64,000 bases of DNA, taken from contig CM059624.1 in assembly GCA_030435675.1 (NCBI GenBank), forward strand, positions 13,292,769-13,356,768, read 5' to 3'. Source of the stretch: Steinernema hermaphroditum. Its lineage: Eukaryota > Nematoda > Chromadorea > Rhabditida > Steinernematidae. Of the stretch, positions 30,821 through 44,267 are shown piece by piece (within the stretch, counting starts at the first letter, position 1; each line of letters begins with the position of its first letter). The position numbers were made by a program, and so were the translations under genes. A model generated the notes under the pieces. The model had not been told where the DNA came from and searched no databases. It saw nothing but the letters and a program-made list of their open reading frames with translations.

Positions 30821-31021
30821 ATGAACAAGCAGTACGACATCGATGCGAAGGCGTGCCCATGCGAAGGGCAGTGTAGCAGGGATTGTCAAGCTGACAACGT
30901 GCTCCTAGAACTCGTTGAGGACCAGGCCTTCATTGACTATCTCCTGTGCAACAACGTCGAGATGATGCAGGAAATGATAGCAATTGCCCGCGACATCCAA
31001 ATCCATCGAAAAGGCAACTAG
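30821..31021 (+). CDS. Small 66-aa protein with N-terminal cysteine cluster
   Basis: Single exon. A strong acceptor (TTTTTAG) ends three bases before the ATG, supporting either a trans-splice start or the last exon of a longer gene. The N-terminus has CPCEGQCSRDC (four cysteines in eleven residues), followed by an acidic, Leu/Met-rich helical segment (LLELVEDQAFIDYLL) and a basic end. No signal peptide. Family unknown. The Skp1-related gene starts 164 bp downstream, so the two may share an operon. Confidence 0.55.
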   Translation: MNKQYDIDAKACPCEGQCSRDCQADNVLLELVEDQAFIDYLLCNNVEMMQEMIAIARDIQIHRKGN

Positions 31022-31185
31022 TAGAAGTGTCAAAAGGCTCTTCGTCTTTGTTCACATTGTTACATTTATTTCCTTGTTACAAAATGTCTTTGCTCGTGTT
31101 GCCTAGATTTATCTCTGTTCTGATCAGCTTTGATATCGTGATTTAGTTGCTGGATCACTTATCTGTTGTTTTCAGCGTTGTAGAT

Positions 31186-32152
31186 ATGAGCCGAAGCGCT
31201 TCTGTTATCACGTCCGACGGGAAGAACTTCGGAGTGCCCGTGGAGTGCGCACTGATGATGGGGAAGCTGAAGAAACAGCTGGGTATGTATAGCTGAATTG
31301 GATGATTCTAATTGCTTTTGTTTAGATATCCGAAAAACTGCGTTTCTGCAGCTCAAAGAAGGCAACGGAAAGACCTTCGAAAAGGTGGGATCCGATTCAG
31401 TTTCCCATAAAGATGCATTTGAAAAGGGAAAGGTCACACGAGTTTTGACAGTCTTGTTACTCACTTTCCCACTCATTCAGTGTCAATCACATTCCATTTT
31501 GCAATCCAAGGGTTAAAGCAGGCACATTTTGTCACTATCAGTAACACGAAAACTTGTTCAATATTTCTCAGAAAACAGACTTTCCAACCCCAAGCTCTAT
31601 CCTTTCGTTTAAGGTCCTGGAGTGGTGCCGACATTGCCAGAGCGCAAACTCCGGCTTGGACAAGAAGCGCCACATCACCGGGCGCGATGGTTTCCTGGTC
31701 GCGCAGTCCGACTTTGGAGACGTCTTTTTCATGGACATGGACTTGTGCAAACTGATGGAGCTCATAAACGTGAGTAATGTTCTCTCCAACGTTGATATAA
31801 CTTTCGATTACAGGTGGCGGAAGAGCTAGTGATCCCGTCGCTCGAGTACGGTGGATCGCTGATCATGCACCGGATGGTGGACAGCTCCACACCCATGGAG
31901 ACGCTGTGCCAGCTCGTGAACGCAAGCGAAGACGAGAGAAAGTCGAAGCTGTTGGAAGAATTGCAGAAGAGCGCCAAGGAGCACTTTGGCGAGTGGAGCG
32001 ACGACGAGGGCGGGAACCCCGAAATGCGCCAGAACTTCATCACCGCCGTCGAAGACTGCTTCAGGAACTTCGACTTCTCCAACGCCGGATTCACCAAAGA
32101 GGAGCTGGAGCAGTTCGTCGAGCGGAAAGCGGACGAAATCGGCCGCTGGTAG
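31186..32152 (+). CDS. Skp1-related protein (SCF ubiquitin ligase adaptor)
   Basis: Four exons: 31186-31282, 31326-31384, 31614-31769 and 31814-32152; 216 aa. Skp1 proteins link Cullin-1 to F-box proteins. Seen: the BTB/POZ-type start SRSASVITSDGKNFGVPVE (family KLISSDG..F.V), the helix VLEWCRHCQS (family VIEWC.HH), DVFFMDMDLCKLMELINVAEEL (family LFELILAANYLDI), then a C-terminal helical region. It is longer than the usual 165-175 aa and diverged, with an acidic helical C-terminus after GEWSDDEGGNPEMRQNF in place of the usual WC end. It is probably one of the expanded nematode skr genes. An acceptor TTTTCAG lies 13 bases upstream of the ATG. Confidence 0.85.
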
Positions 32153-32658
32153 TCTATTTAGGAGTCGTTTATTGTTGTAACTAATTATGTTATTCGATTG
32201 TTTGTAATAATATGTGTCTTTGTCTTGTCACTGGGTGTCTTGGTTTTGAGGTTTACACCTCTATGATATCTGTAATTGGTGATGGTGCTATTGGGGGAAG
32301 AAGCTGTATGTTGTGACTGCAGTTCTGGCCGTTGAAGAACTCAAGGGGTACTGTTGATTGTTCACGGCAGAAGTTCTACTGATCTAACCAAAAAAGTCCA
32401 GTTTTACTCTGATCTTGTTCAATTCTGTCGAACGAAGCGTCCAATAGACTTTATCTCCAACTCAGGTTGTCTAGACGCACTGCTCCACAGTCTCGTAGAA
32501 TGCGGTGCCGAAATTGGTCCATTTTTACCATCTTTCGAACTGCAATGTGTTTTTTATTGAAGACGGCTACTGGCACTCTGTTAGACACGTGTGTTTAACT
32601 GCGCACACTTCTGTAGAAAAAAAAAGCAAAAACTATGTGAATTCCTTTCAGACGACTA
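32153..32658. other. Intergenic with a perfect GTCTAGAC
   Basis: 506 bp between the Skp1-related gene and epc-1. It contains GTCTAGAC at 32469-32476, the palindromic form of a Smad-binding element; function unproven. It ends in the acceptor CCTTTCAG at 32650. Confidence 0.4.
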
Positions 32659-34607
32659 ATGCCGGCCACTAACAAGTTCTCTCAGAAGGCTCGAAAGGAG
32701 CACCTCCCCAGCACCGGCGCCAAGATTTGCAAAGTCGTCCACATGCCGACGCGTTTCGACGAGAAGGACCTCTGTGAGAAACCGCGCAAAAAGAAACTCA
32801 AGAAGGTAAGCGCCACCGACTGATATCTAGCTCAGAACGGCTTCGTTCAGAGTCCCAAGTCTCAGAGGCGCCGCTCCAGGTCCGACTCCTTGGTGCGAGA
32901 GCTGCTCACCGACCTGTCCAGCTTCGAGCCGAAGCCGCGAGCACTCCGCGCCGGCTGCGTCAGGCCCCGCGAGCGCCTCGTCGTCTACTACGCCGATCCG
33001 GAAACGGGTGAACTCCCCGAAGAGCTCACGCGCTGGGACGCGCCTCAGAGAGGCATCCAGGCGCTGCCCACTGGAGTCGATGAAGAGGAGGAGAAGGTGG
33101 AGGAAGGCGATCACCGTGATAATGACAACGTCGTCATTTAGGAGGCGCACCTGCAAGCGATCCTCTCTCGTCGCGATTCTTCTGAGAAGAAGCCGCAAAT
33201 CCCAACTCCAACCTTCCGACTGGTTTCCCCGGAGTTCTACAAGGCGGTGTACCCGGTCAAAGTGTGCAAAGAAAAACAGATCCAAAGCGAAGGCAAGTAC
33301 ACATAACTTCTCTATGAAAACAGATACCAAGAAGGGAACAGTATTTCACATTATCCTGAAATGTGTGGGCAGATTTTGATTTTGAGAGATTTACGACCGG
33401 TCCTTGCTCTTATTTGCAATGTAGAAATAGACGTCTAAAAACTGTAGAAATTGTTGCAGCCTTCATTTATAGATCTGGCTGATATCGAGCGGTGTTTTTC
33501 TGTCCAAGATGAGACCACTGCTTGACCGCACTCCCTAATCATACCTCCTAATATGCAAGCTTTTCCAGATGATGACGATTCCGAGTCTCCAAGGAAACTT
33601 CCAGACTACGACGCTGACACAGGGGACGAGGAGTGGCTGGGCCAGAGACAGCCCGAAGATCGAATCACCTTCTTGAATTTTGAACGCATGATGGAGAAGC
33701 TCGAGCAGTTGGAAGCCGTGTGCCCACCTGATAGAGTCGATGACGTCCTGTGGGAGTTCGACGAAGTCGCGGCCCATGACGTCTACGACTACTGGATCGG
33801 GAAGAAGACGGCGAGAATATAATTTTGTGCATATTGGTGACACTTTTGGTTTCAGAAAGTCGTAGAAGACAGAGTGCTCACTGCATGGAAGAAGAAACCA
33901 CGTTCGAGTAAAGCTGAGGAAATGCCTCGAGTACAGAAGTACCGTCTCCCGGGTGACGAAGAAGCAAGTCGTACTCAGAAGCTTGTTGAGGTTGCCAAGC
34001 TCGTGAATGTTCTGAGGACTAGGGAACGTGCCAGGAAGTTGGAAATTCAGGCGCAGTTCGCCCAGTTCGAACACACATTTGGGATCAACTCTCATAAAGT
34101 ACGGCTTTTGTGGCAAATATGCTTGATGAACTCGATTTTGTAGGCACATCGCGACTTGGTTTCTCCGCATAACTACGGCGCTACATCCACATGCCGCTCC
34201 TTGGAGAGCTCCCCGGCCGACGGGAAGTACTTATTCGTCAAGAGACCGGGCTGCTCGTATCAGGCTCCTTTGGATCCACATTGCACACACGAAGTAACGC
34301 ATCTTGCACCCGAACATGAATTCTCCGACAGAATTCTTGAGACCGCACCGCAGATGTGTTTCTTCGGTCGTGGCGGCTTGAGAACATGGAAGCTGAAAAG
34401 GTCCAAAAAAGATGAAGTATCAGAAGTAGAAGTCGGCTACGGACGGTTCGTCGTCAAGGGACCGAGGTACATTAGCTCGATGGGTTTGTCGACTTTGAAG
34501 GTCCACGTTGGATCAGTAAAACTGGATGGGTAGAAAGCTCAGAAGTGCATGTAATCATTTGTTTCTTTAGATCGTACTATCAAACCGAGAAAGCAGAAGA
34601 TGACTAG
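32659..34607 (+). CDS. epc-1: Enhancer of polycomb homologue (NuA4/TIP60 subunit)
   Basis: Seven exons: 32659-32805, 32851-33096, 33142-33292, 33569-33810, 33856-34098, 34144-34529 and 34571-34607; 483 aa. Epc scaffolds the MYST acetyltransferase in the TIP60/NuA4 complex. The conserved EPcA domain is clear: basic N-terminus (KFSQKARKEH), RGIQALPTGVDEEEEKEAHLQAI, IPTPTFR..EFYKAVYP, then LPDYDADTGDEEWL, ITFLNFERMMEKLEQL and VYDYWIGKK, all in family order. Intron 3 (276 bp) has a GC donor (GAAG|gcaagt) and intron 4 (45 bp) also has a GC donor (ACG|gcgaga); both are required to keep frame across conserved blocks. The C-terminal part (Cys- and basic-rich) has no named domain. Confidence 0.9.
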
Positions 34608-36289
34608 GAACCAGGAGAAAAGCACCCGTTGTAGGCTCCGAAGACTGAAGATATTTTGTTTACTTTGCTAAAATCTTGATATGTTGTTTTACTTATTGTC
34701 ACATGTGATTTTTTTCTTGTATTTCTTGTGTTTTTGTACGTGTGAGCGTCATGTGGTGGAAGTGGGGTTCCTGAACGCGAGCATCTTCGGATCACTGCGG
34801 TTGCAGGTCCTTTTGACCTCCAAAGATTCGCGTCTTATGACGTGCCATAAAAGGCACCCACTCATAAAAACGGAAGAAATGAAGGGGGCTTCTTTCGGAT
34901 GAAGCGTGCTCCTCTGTCGAAGACGTCTTGCTTCATCTCGATGATTCCTATGATAAGACGATAGGAGGCGTCTGCTATCTCTTATTTCTAACTGTCTCTT
35001 GTCTACAAGAGCTGTCTACACAGCAATCAATGGAATCCTCTAGAAGATCGTCCACGGTCTAGACAGAATCGCGAATGGCCTTTGCATGCTATCATTCAGT
35101 TCTTTTGTATCCGCACCACATGGTCTCTGATTTTTGAGCCTTGTTTGCGAATGCGTAACAAAAAGTTTAGACAGCTCGGCTTTCAGGCGCCACTTCATTT
35201 CATCCTCTAATGCCCCTTTGCTTGTTAACATTCTTAGCGTGAAGATGTTCACTTCATATGATTTCAGGATTTGCGAATATGTTTGTGTTTGTAGCGTCCG
35301 TTTTTTATCGCGCATTCCCAGAAATGTCTCAATTGGTTTCGTTGCACTCGGCGACGTCGTCTGAGTCAAACGAAAACAACTTCCTGCGAAACAACAACTC
35401 TTGTTTTGCTTTCGAGATGTCGCTCGAAGGAATATTCTGTTTTGTTTTATGTTGTTGGTGTGACAGCGAGACCTATTTGCATTCAGAACACGCGCAACCG
35501 GTTAAACGAAACATGTGCAGACCGAATGAAACAAAAGCTTGGTTCAAGCCGCTTCTTCATCTCAAGTGGTGTCCTGCCAATTACTGCTCAGGTTGGCATT
35601 GGCAGCCTTGCGGTAGCTGTTCGATAGTTGGCCAGATTGCTAGTCTTCTTCTTGCGAGTCGTCAGCGCTCGGTGCGTGGGGTTGTTCTCCTGCAACTGTT
35701 TGACTTGCAGTTCTTCCTCGGAGCTGAGGCGATCTCAGCTTCATTGAATATGCCTTTAAGCTTTTGTGTTTACATATTCATTTTGATGAATGCCTTCATT
35801 AAACTCAAATACATGCTTTTTTATTTTTGTTCTTGTGCGTCGTTTGTTAATTTTTGTTCTCGCATGCCCCTTTCCACATAATAACGCATGAAAAGTGCAG
35901 CGCTTTTAAGCAAGATCGAGAAATATGAGAATTGTCCTTATACAAGTGGGCCAAAATAGCCAAAATAGGTGATAGCAGATACTTCCTTTGTTGCCTGCTT
36001 ACGAAATGCACTTAAAGTTCAACTTTCAAGTGCGATGGCATAAACGACGCTTTAGAAAGGACTCAAATTTTAAAGACTCAACCTGGGACCAATCTTCTGT
36101 AGTTGGTTCGCAAAAGTCCAACTCCACTTAGGGTCAATTTCAAAGATATCACGTACTTCAGGGCATGCGTTTCCAGTTTGGCATTCGTTTACTTTACTTA
36201 TCATTGTGAATTGTTTCGGATAGTGTGTCACAGAATGTTATACTGACGAGTTTGTGTAAAAAAACAATCAATCAAGGAAGCCGTGAAAA
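34608..36289. other. Intergenic, nothing firm
   Basis: Right of epc-1 there is AGAC/GTCT-rich DNA (about 34910-35070) with a perfect GTCTAGAC at 35057-35064. A 207-codon frame at 35258-35881 (plus) is cysteine/aromatic-rich and shows no domain. The block near 36150-36200 is repeated, diverged, near 36540-36590. Confidence 0.4.
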
Positions 36290-36539
36290 ATTTTTGTTTC
36301 TCATTATTATTAAAAAAACTTGCTCGTTGGATTTTCTGTCAGCTGCCTTGGACCTTCATTTGTTTTGAAAATACCTGGTTTCCGAACGGCTTGTAATTGT
36401 ATTTTTGGCCCCAGCTCCCCTATGTCTCTTTGCCCACAATAACAATGCCAAGAAGCCGTTGAAAAATACGATAATTTAAAAGTTTCATGTACTTATCCGC
36501 TGTCCGGATTATCGACTATTAGTTAAGTGTGGAATATCG

Positions 36540-36770
36540 TACTTGAGGGCATGTGTTTCCAGTTTGGCATCAGTTTACTTATTTCACAAAAAAAAACTAT
36601 ACAAGGAAGCCCTTGAAACATTGTTATTACTCATTTTATTACTTGTTATTACAAAAACTGACTTCGTTGTCAGTCTGCCCCTTTATGTGTTCTGGAATTA
36701 CCCGGTCTGCGAACTGAATGTAAGTGTATCTTTGCCTCTTCGTTGCCCGTTGCTTGTTTTAAAAACTTAA
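36540..36770 (+). repeat. Diverged tandem copy of 36150-36430
   Basis: Shared order: GGGCATG(C/T)GTTTCCAGTTTGGCAT, AAGGAAGCC, TTATTA-rich stretch, CGAAC(G/T)G..TGTAA(T/G)TGTAT. In the second copy the two ATTTTTG sites of the first (36290, 36401) are lost. Confidence 0.55.
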
Positions 36771-37224
36771 ATTATCCGCTAGTCTCCGGTATGGAATATC
36801 GTATCGAATTGTACATATGTATATTCACTTTTTGAATATTGAATATTTGAAGTAATCGACTTTAATGATGGAATATGTTGTTGTGACATTTCATTTATAG
36901 ACGCGTGAGTGCCGACATTTGATTACCTAATTTTCCCTCATGTGGCGACAAAAGCGCTACAAAAAGACCGCCAAATCTGAAAAGAGTCTCTGTTTGTAAT
37001 ATGTTATCAAAATTATGTAATATTATCAAAAGGCTTTAAGAATGCTCAAAATATCCTCAGCTGCATATCCTCAGCTCAAAATATCCTCATGTTTATCCGA
37101 TTATTTTAGCTCGACTTATCCAAACTGTATTTTTGTGCTTTTCATTTTGATTCAGCGATCTCTTGGGTCGTTCCAGTGGAAATGCCCCTTTTTATGGGAT
37201 GCTGAGTTCGCAACCAGCACAAGC

Positions 37225-37480
37225 CCCGAATGATCTAATACAGTCGTGGGCGTAGTGCGCGAAAAGGTCCCAAAAGAGCGAAGGCGGCGGTCGGTGGGCG
37301 AAGCCGTGGAGACCACTGAAGAAGGAAAGAGCGGATGTGTACGACGTCAACGTGGACAACTCGTACAGACTCTTCGAGATGGGGTAGGATCGCTTTGGCG
37401 TGCGCAAAGTTCCCTTGTGCGCTGCTCTCTGCATGACGTGAATCAGCCAAGGCCCTTGAATGCTGATGACTATGACTGAT
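37225..37480 (+). pseudogene. GC-rich possible gene fragment
   Basis: A short GC-rich island in AT-rich DNA. One plus frame reads RADVYDVNVDNSYRLFEMG, which looks protein-like, and is then interrupted. I cannot name a parent gene. Open frames also exist on minus, so this may be chance. Confidence 0.2.
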
Positions 37481-38976
37481 GACAAGTGACTAATGCTCCG
37501 ATGCCCTAAGCTACAAGTGGAAATTTTAAGTTCCAATCAGATTCTTTCAGCTCGATCTATCGAAGCTGTACTGAAGTGGAATAATCTGGCTTGCGCTCAA
37601 ATATCCGCCACTTATGTGTCTCAGCGACTTCTCAGACGACGCTGGTTTTCGAGCAGCTATATTTTTGGCTCGTTCTTCTGCAGTCAAAATTAAAATTTCA
37701 CTCAGGATATAGTTTTCCTGAAAACTTTAAAAAAAGGGTGACCCGACTACTCTATTTTTGGTTCCTTCATCTGCGATCTATATACAAAGCCACTGTTTGT
37801 AAAGATAAGGATGTGCACTTCTTAATCATCGGATTTTCTCGACTTATCCAAGCTGAGTACTGAGCTGTTAAAATCTTGTCGGTACTTAAATGTCCGGTAC
37901 TCAGACGATTTCTTCAGAAACTGGTTGAGGATGACGCTTTCCTTCCCTATGCTTGTGTTGCGCTATATAATTTTTTTCGGTTCTATTCATAAAGGTAAAA
38001 AACAGGAATGAGTAGAGCGATATGTCAGCGGAATGCCGAAAGTAGCACAGTTCTCGTCGAGAGTGGGATTTACAGATTTCGCAGATTTATTTTTGCGATC
38101 ACATAGTGCTTCACTTCACAAGAGACGCCTCTTCAACCAGTGTATCCTCCCGGCGAGAGAGGGAACGGAACCGAATAGTCTGTATTTGATACTTATCCAA
38201 TATCGAGTCGAACATTCGGCAAATCTCAAATCTCTTATTCGATGGCGTCGATTTCAGGCGTTGATATGACCCTGTACACCTGACTTCTTCTCAAGACACT
38301 TTTTTTGCCATTTCCCTACTTCGTCGCGCTGTTTACAACAAAATTTCGACATTTCATATTTTTTATTTTGCATGGTCGTGTCATTCGTCACCCTTAATCT
38401 TCGCTTCCATAAATTATCCTCCCTCCCATCCACCCTCACTCGCCGACTATTTGTCCTTTTAAAGCCGGGCCGCAGGCGAAGTGGGCAAGAGCCCGAGGAC
38501 CAGAAGTGACGAATTTGATTACGCCTGTTTCCTTCGCTCGCTCTCTCGCTGTCCTCCTGAGGAATCAATATGCGCCATTTTTTTTCTACTACCTAACCTT
38601 TAAAGGATGCCTGTTGTGTTAAATGATTGTGACTTTTGTTTCCTGCGTGTTTCCTGACTGCCATTGGCAATTGGCAATCACGATGAACTTGGCCTACATA
38701 AGACCGTAGTTAGACTGTTATTGTAGCACCATTGTCATTAAGTACATTTTGTGGAGTATACTCAATTTTTTGTTTGTTTTTTGTTTGGATTTTTTGTTGA
38801 AGGCCGGGTAAGACAAGAAGTAGCTTAACGATAGAAAAAGATATGTCCTTAAAATGTTAACTGCCCTCTCGCTGCTAAAGACAATTTCAAGCAGTGGAAG
38901 TAGGATTTTGAGGATTAGCGATGTTTTTGCCTGAAGGGGCGGTGCCGATTGGCAGATCAGACATGCCCTTTGGAGT

Positions 38977-38984
38977 GTCTAGAC
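38977..38984. promoter_or_regulatory. GTCTAGAC palindrome
   Basis: Perfect Smad-box palindrome in DNA without genes; listed because the same 8-mer occurs at 32469 and 35057. An 8-bp site can occur by chance in 64 kb. Confidence 0.25.
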
Positions 38985-41900
38985 AGTTACCAGGATCGCT
39001 ATATTAAATACACATCATTAGATTATGGTCATTGTACGCCTATTTCAAGACTCAAAGCCAGCGCCTATTTATTTATAGACCCAAATAAATACGAAAAACA
39101 ATAAATAATAGATTTTTGCAAAGTGGTCAGTTTTTTACAATTTAAAACATTTAGACAATTTAAACATGTTGAGCTTCCAATATGTTCATTCTAAACTCTT
39201 CCAGTAATGTATCTTATCGCCACAACAATGATTTTGGTTCTATTTTTGGTGATTTCTCCCTCAATCAACTAGCAAAACATTTCGCATCTCGATATGTCGA
39301 CGTGTCAGATCAAGGACCGTCAAAATAGAATAGTCCGCCAAATTGAAAGGGAATGCAAATGAGTTCATAATTCAAAGTGTATGGTTGGAATCAACTGGCC
39401 TCGTATCTTTCGTCCATTTGTCGAGTTTTTCGTACATTGATCACTGTATTCTTGATGTATTTTTCTTCACAGCTTTCTTACTCTTTTTTGTCATTTTGAT
39501 TTTTGGTTTTGGTCCACGACATCTGTCTTCACGTGCATTGAGATGATAACACAGATGACAACATTTTTGCAGGGTCACGATAATTATTTCTGCATGTAAA
39601 AGTCTAAACTCGGAGCAATGACAGAAATTTAATTTGAGTTATTTTTGAATGCAACTTTATCAAACTTTATTTATAATACTGAACGAACTGGACTGAAGGG
39701 GCTGGTGAGTTACACTGACCAGTTGGGTTAAAGGTTAAAGAACGTCATCAAACTAAGTGAATGCGGCCAATCTACAGTATCCCTAGTGCCCCATGGAGTC
39801 GAAGCTGTTCTATACGTATTCATCTCGCCAAATACGTATGATATGATGCAAATATTGACTGAATGCTCAGAGATCCAAACGCGTCTAAAGTGGGAGATGT
39901 AATATGATTCCATAGTGGCACTTTTATGAAAACACCATTAGGCCATACTATTCGCGAACAAAAAAAAGCTGAGGGCAAGGGTTTCGTTCTTTAGTGCGCA
40001 GCCACTTTCATCGAAAACTGACTCCATCAAAATATTTCTCGCCACTGAATATACCCCTGAAAACAAAAGTGAGTTATTTGTGAAACTGAGAAATGATACC
40101 ATTGCCTGGAGCTTTGAAGATGTGGATACGTTTAAGAGGCTCATTTAGGATGCATAGCTCATTTGCAAGACAAGAAAAGGAGAATTTTTGCATTAAACAA
40201 TAATGGTTATAACAGAGCGACCTCATGGAACACCCGCTTCAGATAGCGCAGAAATTTTGTGAACAGATATCGCTTAGCGTGTGCTTTAATGCAAAATCCC
40301 ATCCGCTGATACGTAGTTGCTTCGTTGTCATTTTTGAGGGTCGCTTCTTAAATCCACCTATCAGTTCACATTTCCTCTCTACCTCTCTTTGTTTTTCGTT
40401 CATACCTGATGCTCAAAAGAAGACGTCGGAAATTCGTTGCGTCCATGACACCCACCTAAATCAAGAACGGCTGATCTCTACTTCTCCGATCGAAGGAACA
40501 GTCACAGGATAGCTTTCAAACGATTCTTTGTTCGCACAGTACACATTATTTCCAATCCAATTCCCTTACGCGTAGTTCTTTCGTTACCATTTTTGCCACC
40601 AGGTTCTCATCTCAACAGCAACAATGATTTCGATTTGCAAAGGGTGCGGCTTCTGTCTAGAATTCATTCTCGAAACCTAACCTGTGTTTGAAGGCTTGTT
40701 CATACTCTGCGTGACGGTGACGGTCAAATCCTCTTGTCAGAGAAAGAGAAAAATTAGGAGTCACCGTAGTTATTGAGCTTTCAGGGCACAGCATCAAAAG
40801 CAATGCGTTACCGTCACGCTGAGTATGAACAAGTCGCTTGGCACCTTGCAACGTTTCGTAGACATAAACAGTGACATCTGGTATCCTTCGCAGTCGCGTT
40901 CCTTCATTTTCTGTGTGGTTTTCCTATCTGAATCTGTTCCGAATCCGGCGATTAGCACAAAGTCTCAATTTTTTGTTGATCTACTTGGATGGAGCTATCG
41001 GTGTAATTTTATTGCTTTAATTTTTGAAGCTCAGGGTCTTTTTCCGAGCTTACCATCATATGGTTTCGTAATATTGATTCTAAGCAGCGTCTCGTACTGT
41101 AACATCTGGCATCCATCGCACTTTCTTCTTTACGCTTCGCTGCGCGTTTTCGCTACTTGAATTTGTTCAGACCTTTGAATCGTTTAGCCTTTGAAGGCAT
41201 TGTTGCGACGAAATTCATGCACCTTCGCAACAGAAAATAGTACGAAAAGTTTTGTGTGCTGCAATAAATCCTATGCTACGAGAGACATAAGAATGTGGTA
41301 AACACATTTTTGAGCGTTGGTGTTAATCACTTGTGTACAGTTGTGTAGAAAGATGGCTGCCCCTCTAAAACGGTGTTTCTTCATTCGAACTTTTCATAGT
41401 TAAACTGTTGTTTTAATGTTGCGTTTACTAGGTGCGCTTGCCTTTCTGCACCCCACTGTACAAAGACTACGTCGGCGGTTTTACATTTTCTACGAACACT
41501 TCATTTTTGCATTTACATTACAGTTGTATGTTTACAAATGTGGATTTTACGACAATCTGTATAGATAAGTGTTACCAGACAGCTAAAAAATGGAGTTTAC
41601 GTTGTGGAATGAAATCGACTGATACTTTTGGCTTCCTCCTCGCGTTGTCAGCCGATTAGATGCAGTCAATTAAAATGTCCAAGATGTTGTCTTTCCAATG
41701 TCTCGAGTATTTTTTGTTTTCGTCAATCCAAACAGCGTCCGTAATGTGGGCAATTAATGTATTCTTTTGGGGACGATGACGAGAAAGGATTTGACATCGC
41801 ATGACTGAAGCTATATGGACACGGAAGTCGTGGACGTCTGTTATTGTATTGCTTATATCTGCTGTTAAACTGGACTAGCATTTGCTTTGATGCTTTTGTT

Positions 41901-43767
41901 GTCATGCTTGGGTTTATTTTTTATTTTATGATTACGTATTACTGCGCATTCCTTTGATTTTTGCTTAACGAACGCACAAATGCCTGCTTTTGTTAATCCA
42001 ACCAGCATGACTTGGTTTTAGTCTGCTGCTGGAATGACTATGTGGATGTGGGTATAGTGGCAAAATTACATAGTAGAAGCTTGCGTATTCCCTTTAGTTG
42101 ACGAACCTGCTAGGAGAGTAACTCTGTTTCCTGATTGTTACCTGTTCTGCAGGTCAGCATCGATATTGTCCTATTGCTTGGCAATATGCCAGATTATTGG
42201 CTATAGTAATTTTTGATCATAGTCGGTTTCTCCAGTGATGGTTTCCAGTTCGCCCGCTGTACTCGAACGTCGCGCTTTCACTGGAATCATCTCTTCTTCT
42301 GTTTCACCTACAGAATCCGCCGAAGATGCTCCATAACACCGCTTTCTCTGCGGAGCACATGTACATCAATGTGAATGTGCACAACAGCTATGCTTTCCTT
42401 TTTTGTATTCTCCTTAAGGCCTGGTTATACTCGGCGGAATATTCCGCGCGCGCGGCATAGAAGTATGTGATGGCCTTTATGGTCTTATGGTAGATCGGAC
42501 TGCTTGCCCTTGCCTGATTTTTGGAATCCGTCCTCAGCTCGCCCTATGCACGCAATATCATTTCGTTATTAACTGCACATGAAAAGTTTTGAGGAATTCA
42601 GCATTTTTGAATTGGTCACTTGGGAATCACCGGTGTAAAGCAGATGTGTCCTCGGTGAGAAAGGATGACATATATCTTCCTAATATGCCTGGAGTATGCC
42701 CTGTTTATGTCTTTCAGGAGTAATACACTCCATGAGCTCTACTAGTGTGCACAACTTCAGCCAAATCGGCGGGGGAACCTTGAAATGTTGCCCTGTCAGT
42801 GATATATCGAAAATCCACTTCGCTTGCCATTTAAGTATTACTTATTTTTACCTCTTTATTTATCTCTATGCACTTCACGTAATTTTAGTAACAACATCAC
42901 CGCTTTCCTTGTTTATATGATTTCATTGTGTTTTTCTCCTGTGAACTTCACTTTGTGTTAGCCACAATGCCCACTCCGGGAAGTCCGACCAAAGCGACCA
43001 CCTTCACCATTCTTGCTGCTTCAATAACGTCTAATAACGTCTTTGAAGGTGGAATTGGCTAGTTGTGCTTGGTTCCATTAGCAGAGTCTCGATTTTCGGG
43101 TCGGTTTCCAGGATCCAAGATATTCTGGCTGCGGGTTCTCCTGGGTGGCTTCGAGTATCCTAGCACCGGTATGGTTCTCATCACTCTCCAAGTGGCATAT
43201 TGCTTACGCAGAAATCATCAGAAACCAGTAGTGATGTTTGGCAAACTACTCTAGTTCGAAAATAATATTTTGCTCTGTTTTGACTGACAAACATTTCTCT
43301 GAAATCGTTCCTCCAAATTACAGCAATTATCAATCAAAACAGTCCGAAGAAAGGCAATTACTTTTCGCCGAAACGACTAAAGTTCAGCGACGTATCAAAA
43401 CAAAGCAGTACAAAAGCAATTTGTCTTTTAATTGTATGTACTTGCTGGTCATCTCTCAGTTATTATTTGGCGTCGAAAACAGCGTCGCCTCTAGATGGAT
43501 GAAATTTGGTTTGGTCGAACATTTTTGAACACATGGCGACGTTGTGACGATAAGTTGGAGTTGTTTAGCTGGAATTGATAGTTTCGAATGTCGTACATCG
43601 CATTTGCTGGTCGGATGAATACTTTAAGATTATGATTTAAGATTCGATGTGTGTGGTGGCGATATTGTTAGTTGAACGGTAGTATTTTTGACCTGCGGAA
43701 ATTTCTCGATCTCCGTGATATACGCGGTTTGTTACACGAGACACGTGATCTATGCTTATTGGTCACC

Positions 43768-44040
43768 ATCACCAAATGCCGGTCCCGTGCCGCCCGCGGA
43801 AACCGCCGAAGATGCTCAACAACTCCTACGTCCGCGTTGCCACGGCTTCGCTGGACCCCACCGTCACCGGAAGCAGCTCTTAGCCACTCTGATGCCCGCG
43901 CACATTGATGGGATCGCCGCGTTCGACTCTGATGCCGTGTTCTGCACCGAAGCCGTGGTTCTTGTGCACATATATGACGTTTCGCAAGGCGTAAGCCTTT
44001 GATACGAGAAATAAACTCGTAAACTTTTTTTTTACGAAAC
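43768..44040 (-). repeat. R1 repeat, hairpin-end fragment (inverted)
   Basis: Reverse-oriented match to the first half of 3578-4140, with AAGGCGTAAGCCTT-like and ATAAACTCGTAAA landmarks. Confidence 0.65.
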
Positions 44041-44267
44041 CTCGTTTTTTTACGCCGAGAGATTGGTGCTTTGAAACTTTGAAAACAAAACGCATGCAGC
44101 AACTAAACCTCGTATTTATTTTTGGCTTTCACATGGTGGTTATCTTGTTCGTTTCATTCGTCCTGTTGTACTTTAAAGCAGTGCTTCATATGATCGGTGA
44201 TGAACGGTTGGATCATACAGTCGCTCTGTCAGAAATGACATGTGTGAGCGGTGGTTCTGGGCTATAT

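Noticed and set aside
35258..35881. 207-codon plus-strand open frame
   Set aside because: Cys/Phe-rich without a domain, no splice or start context, and the opposite strand also has long open stretches; probably chance.
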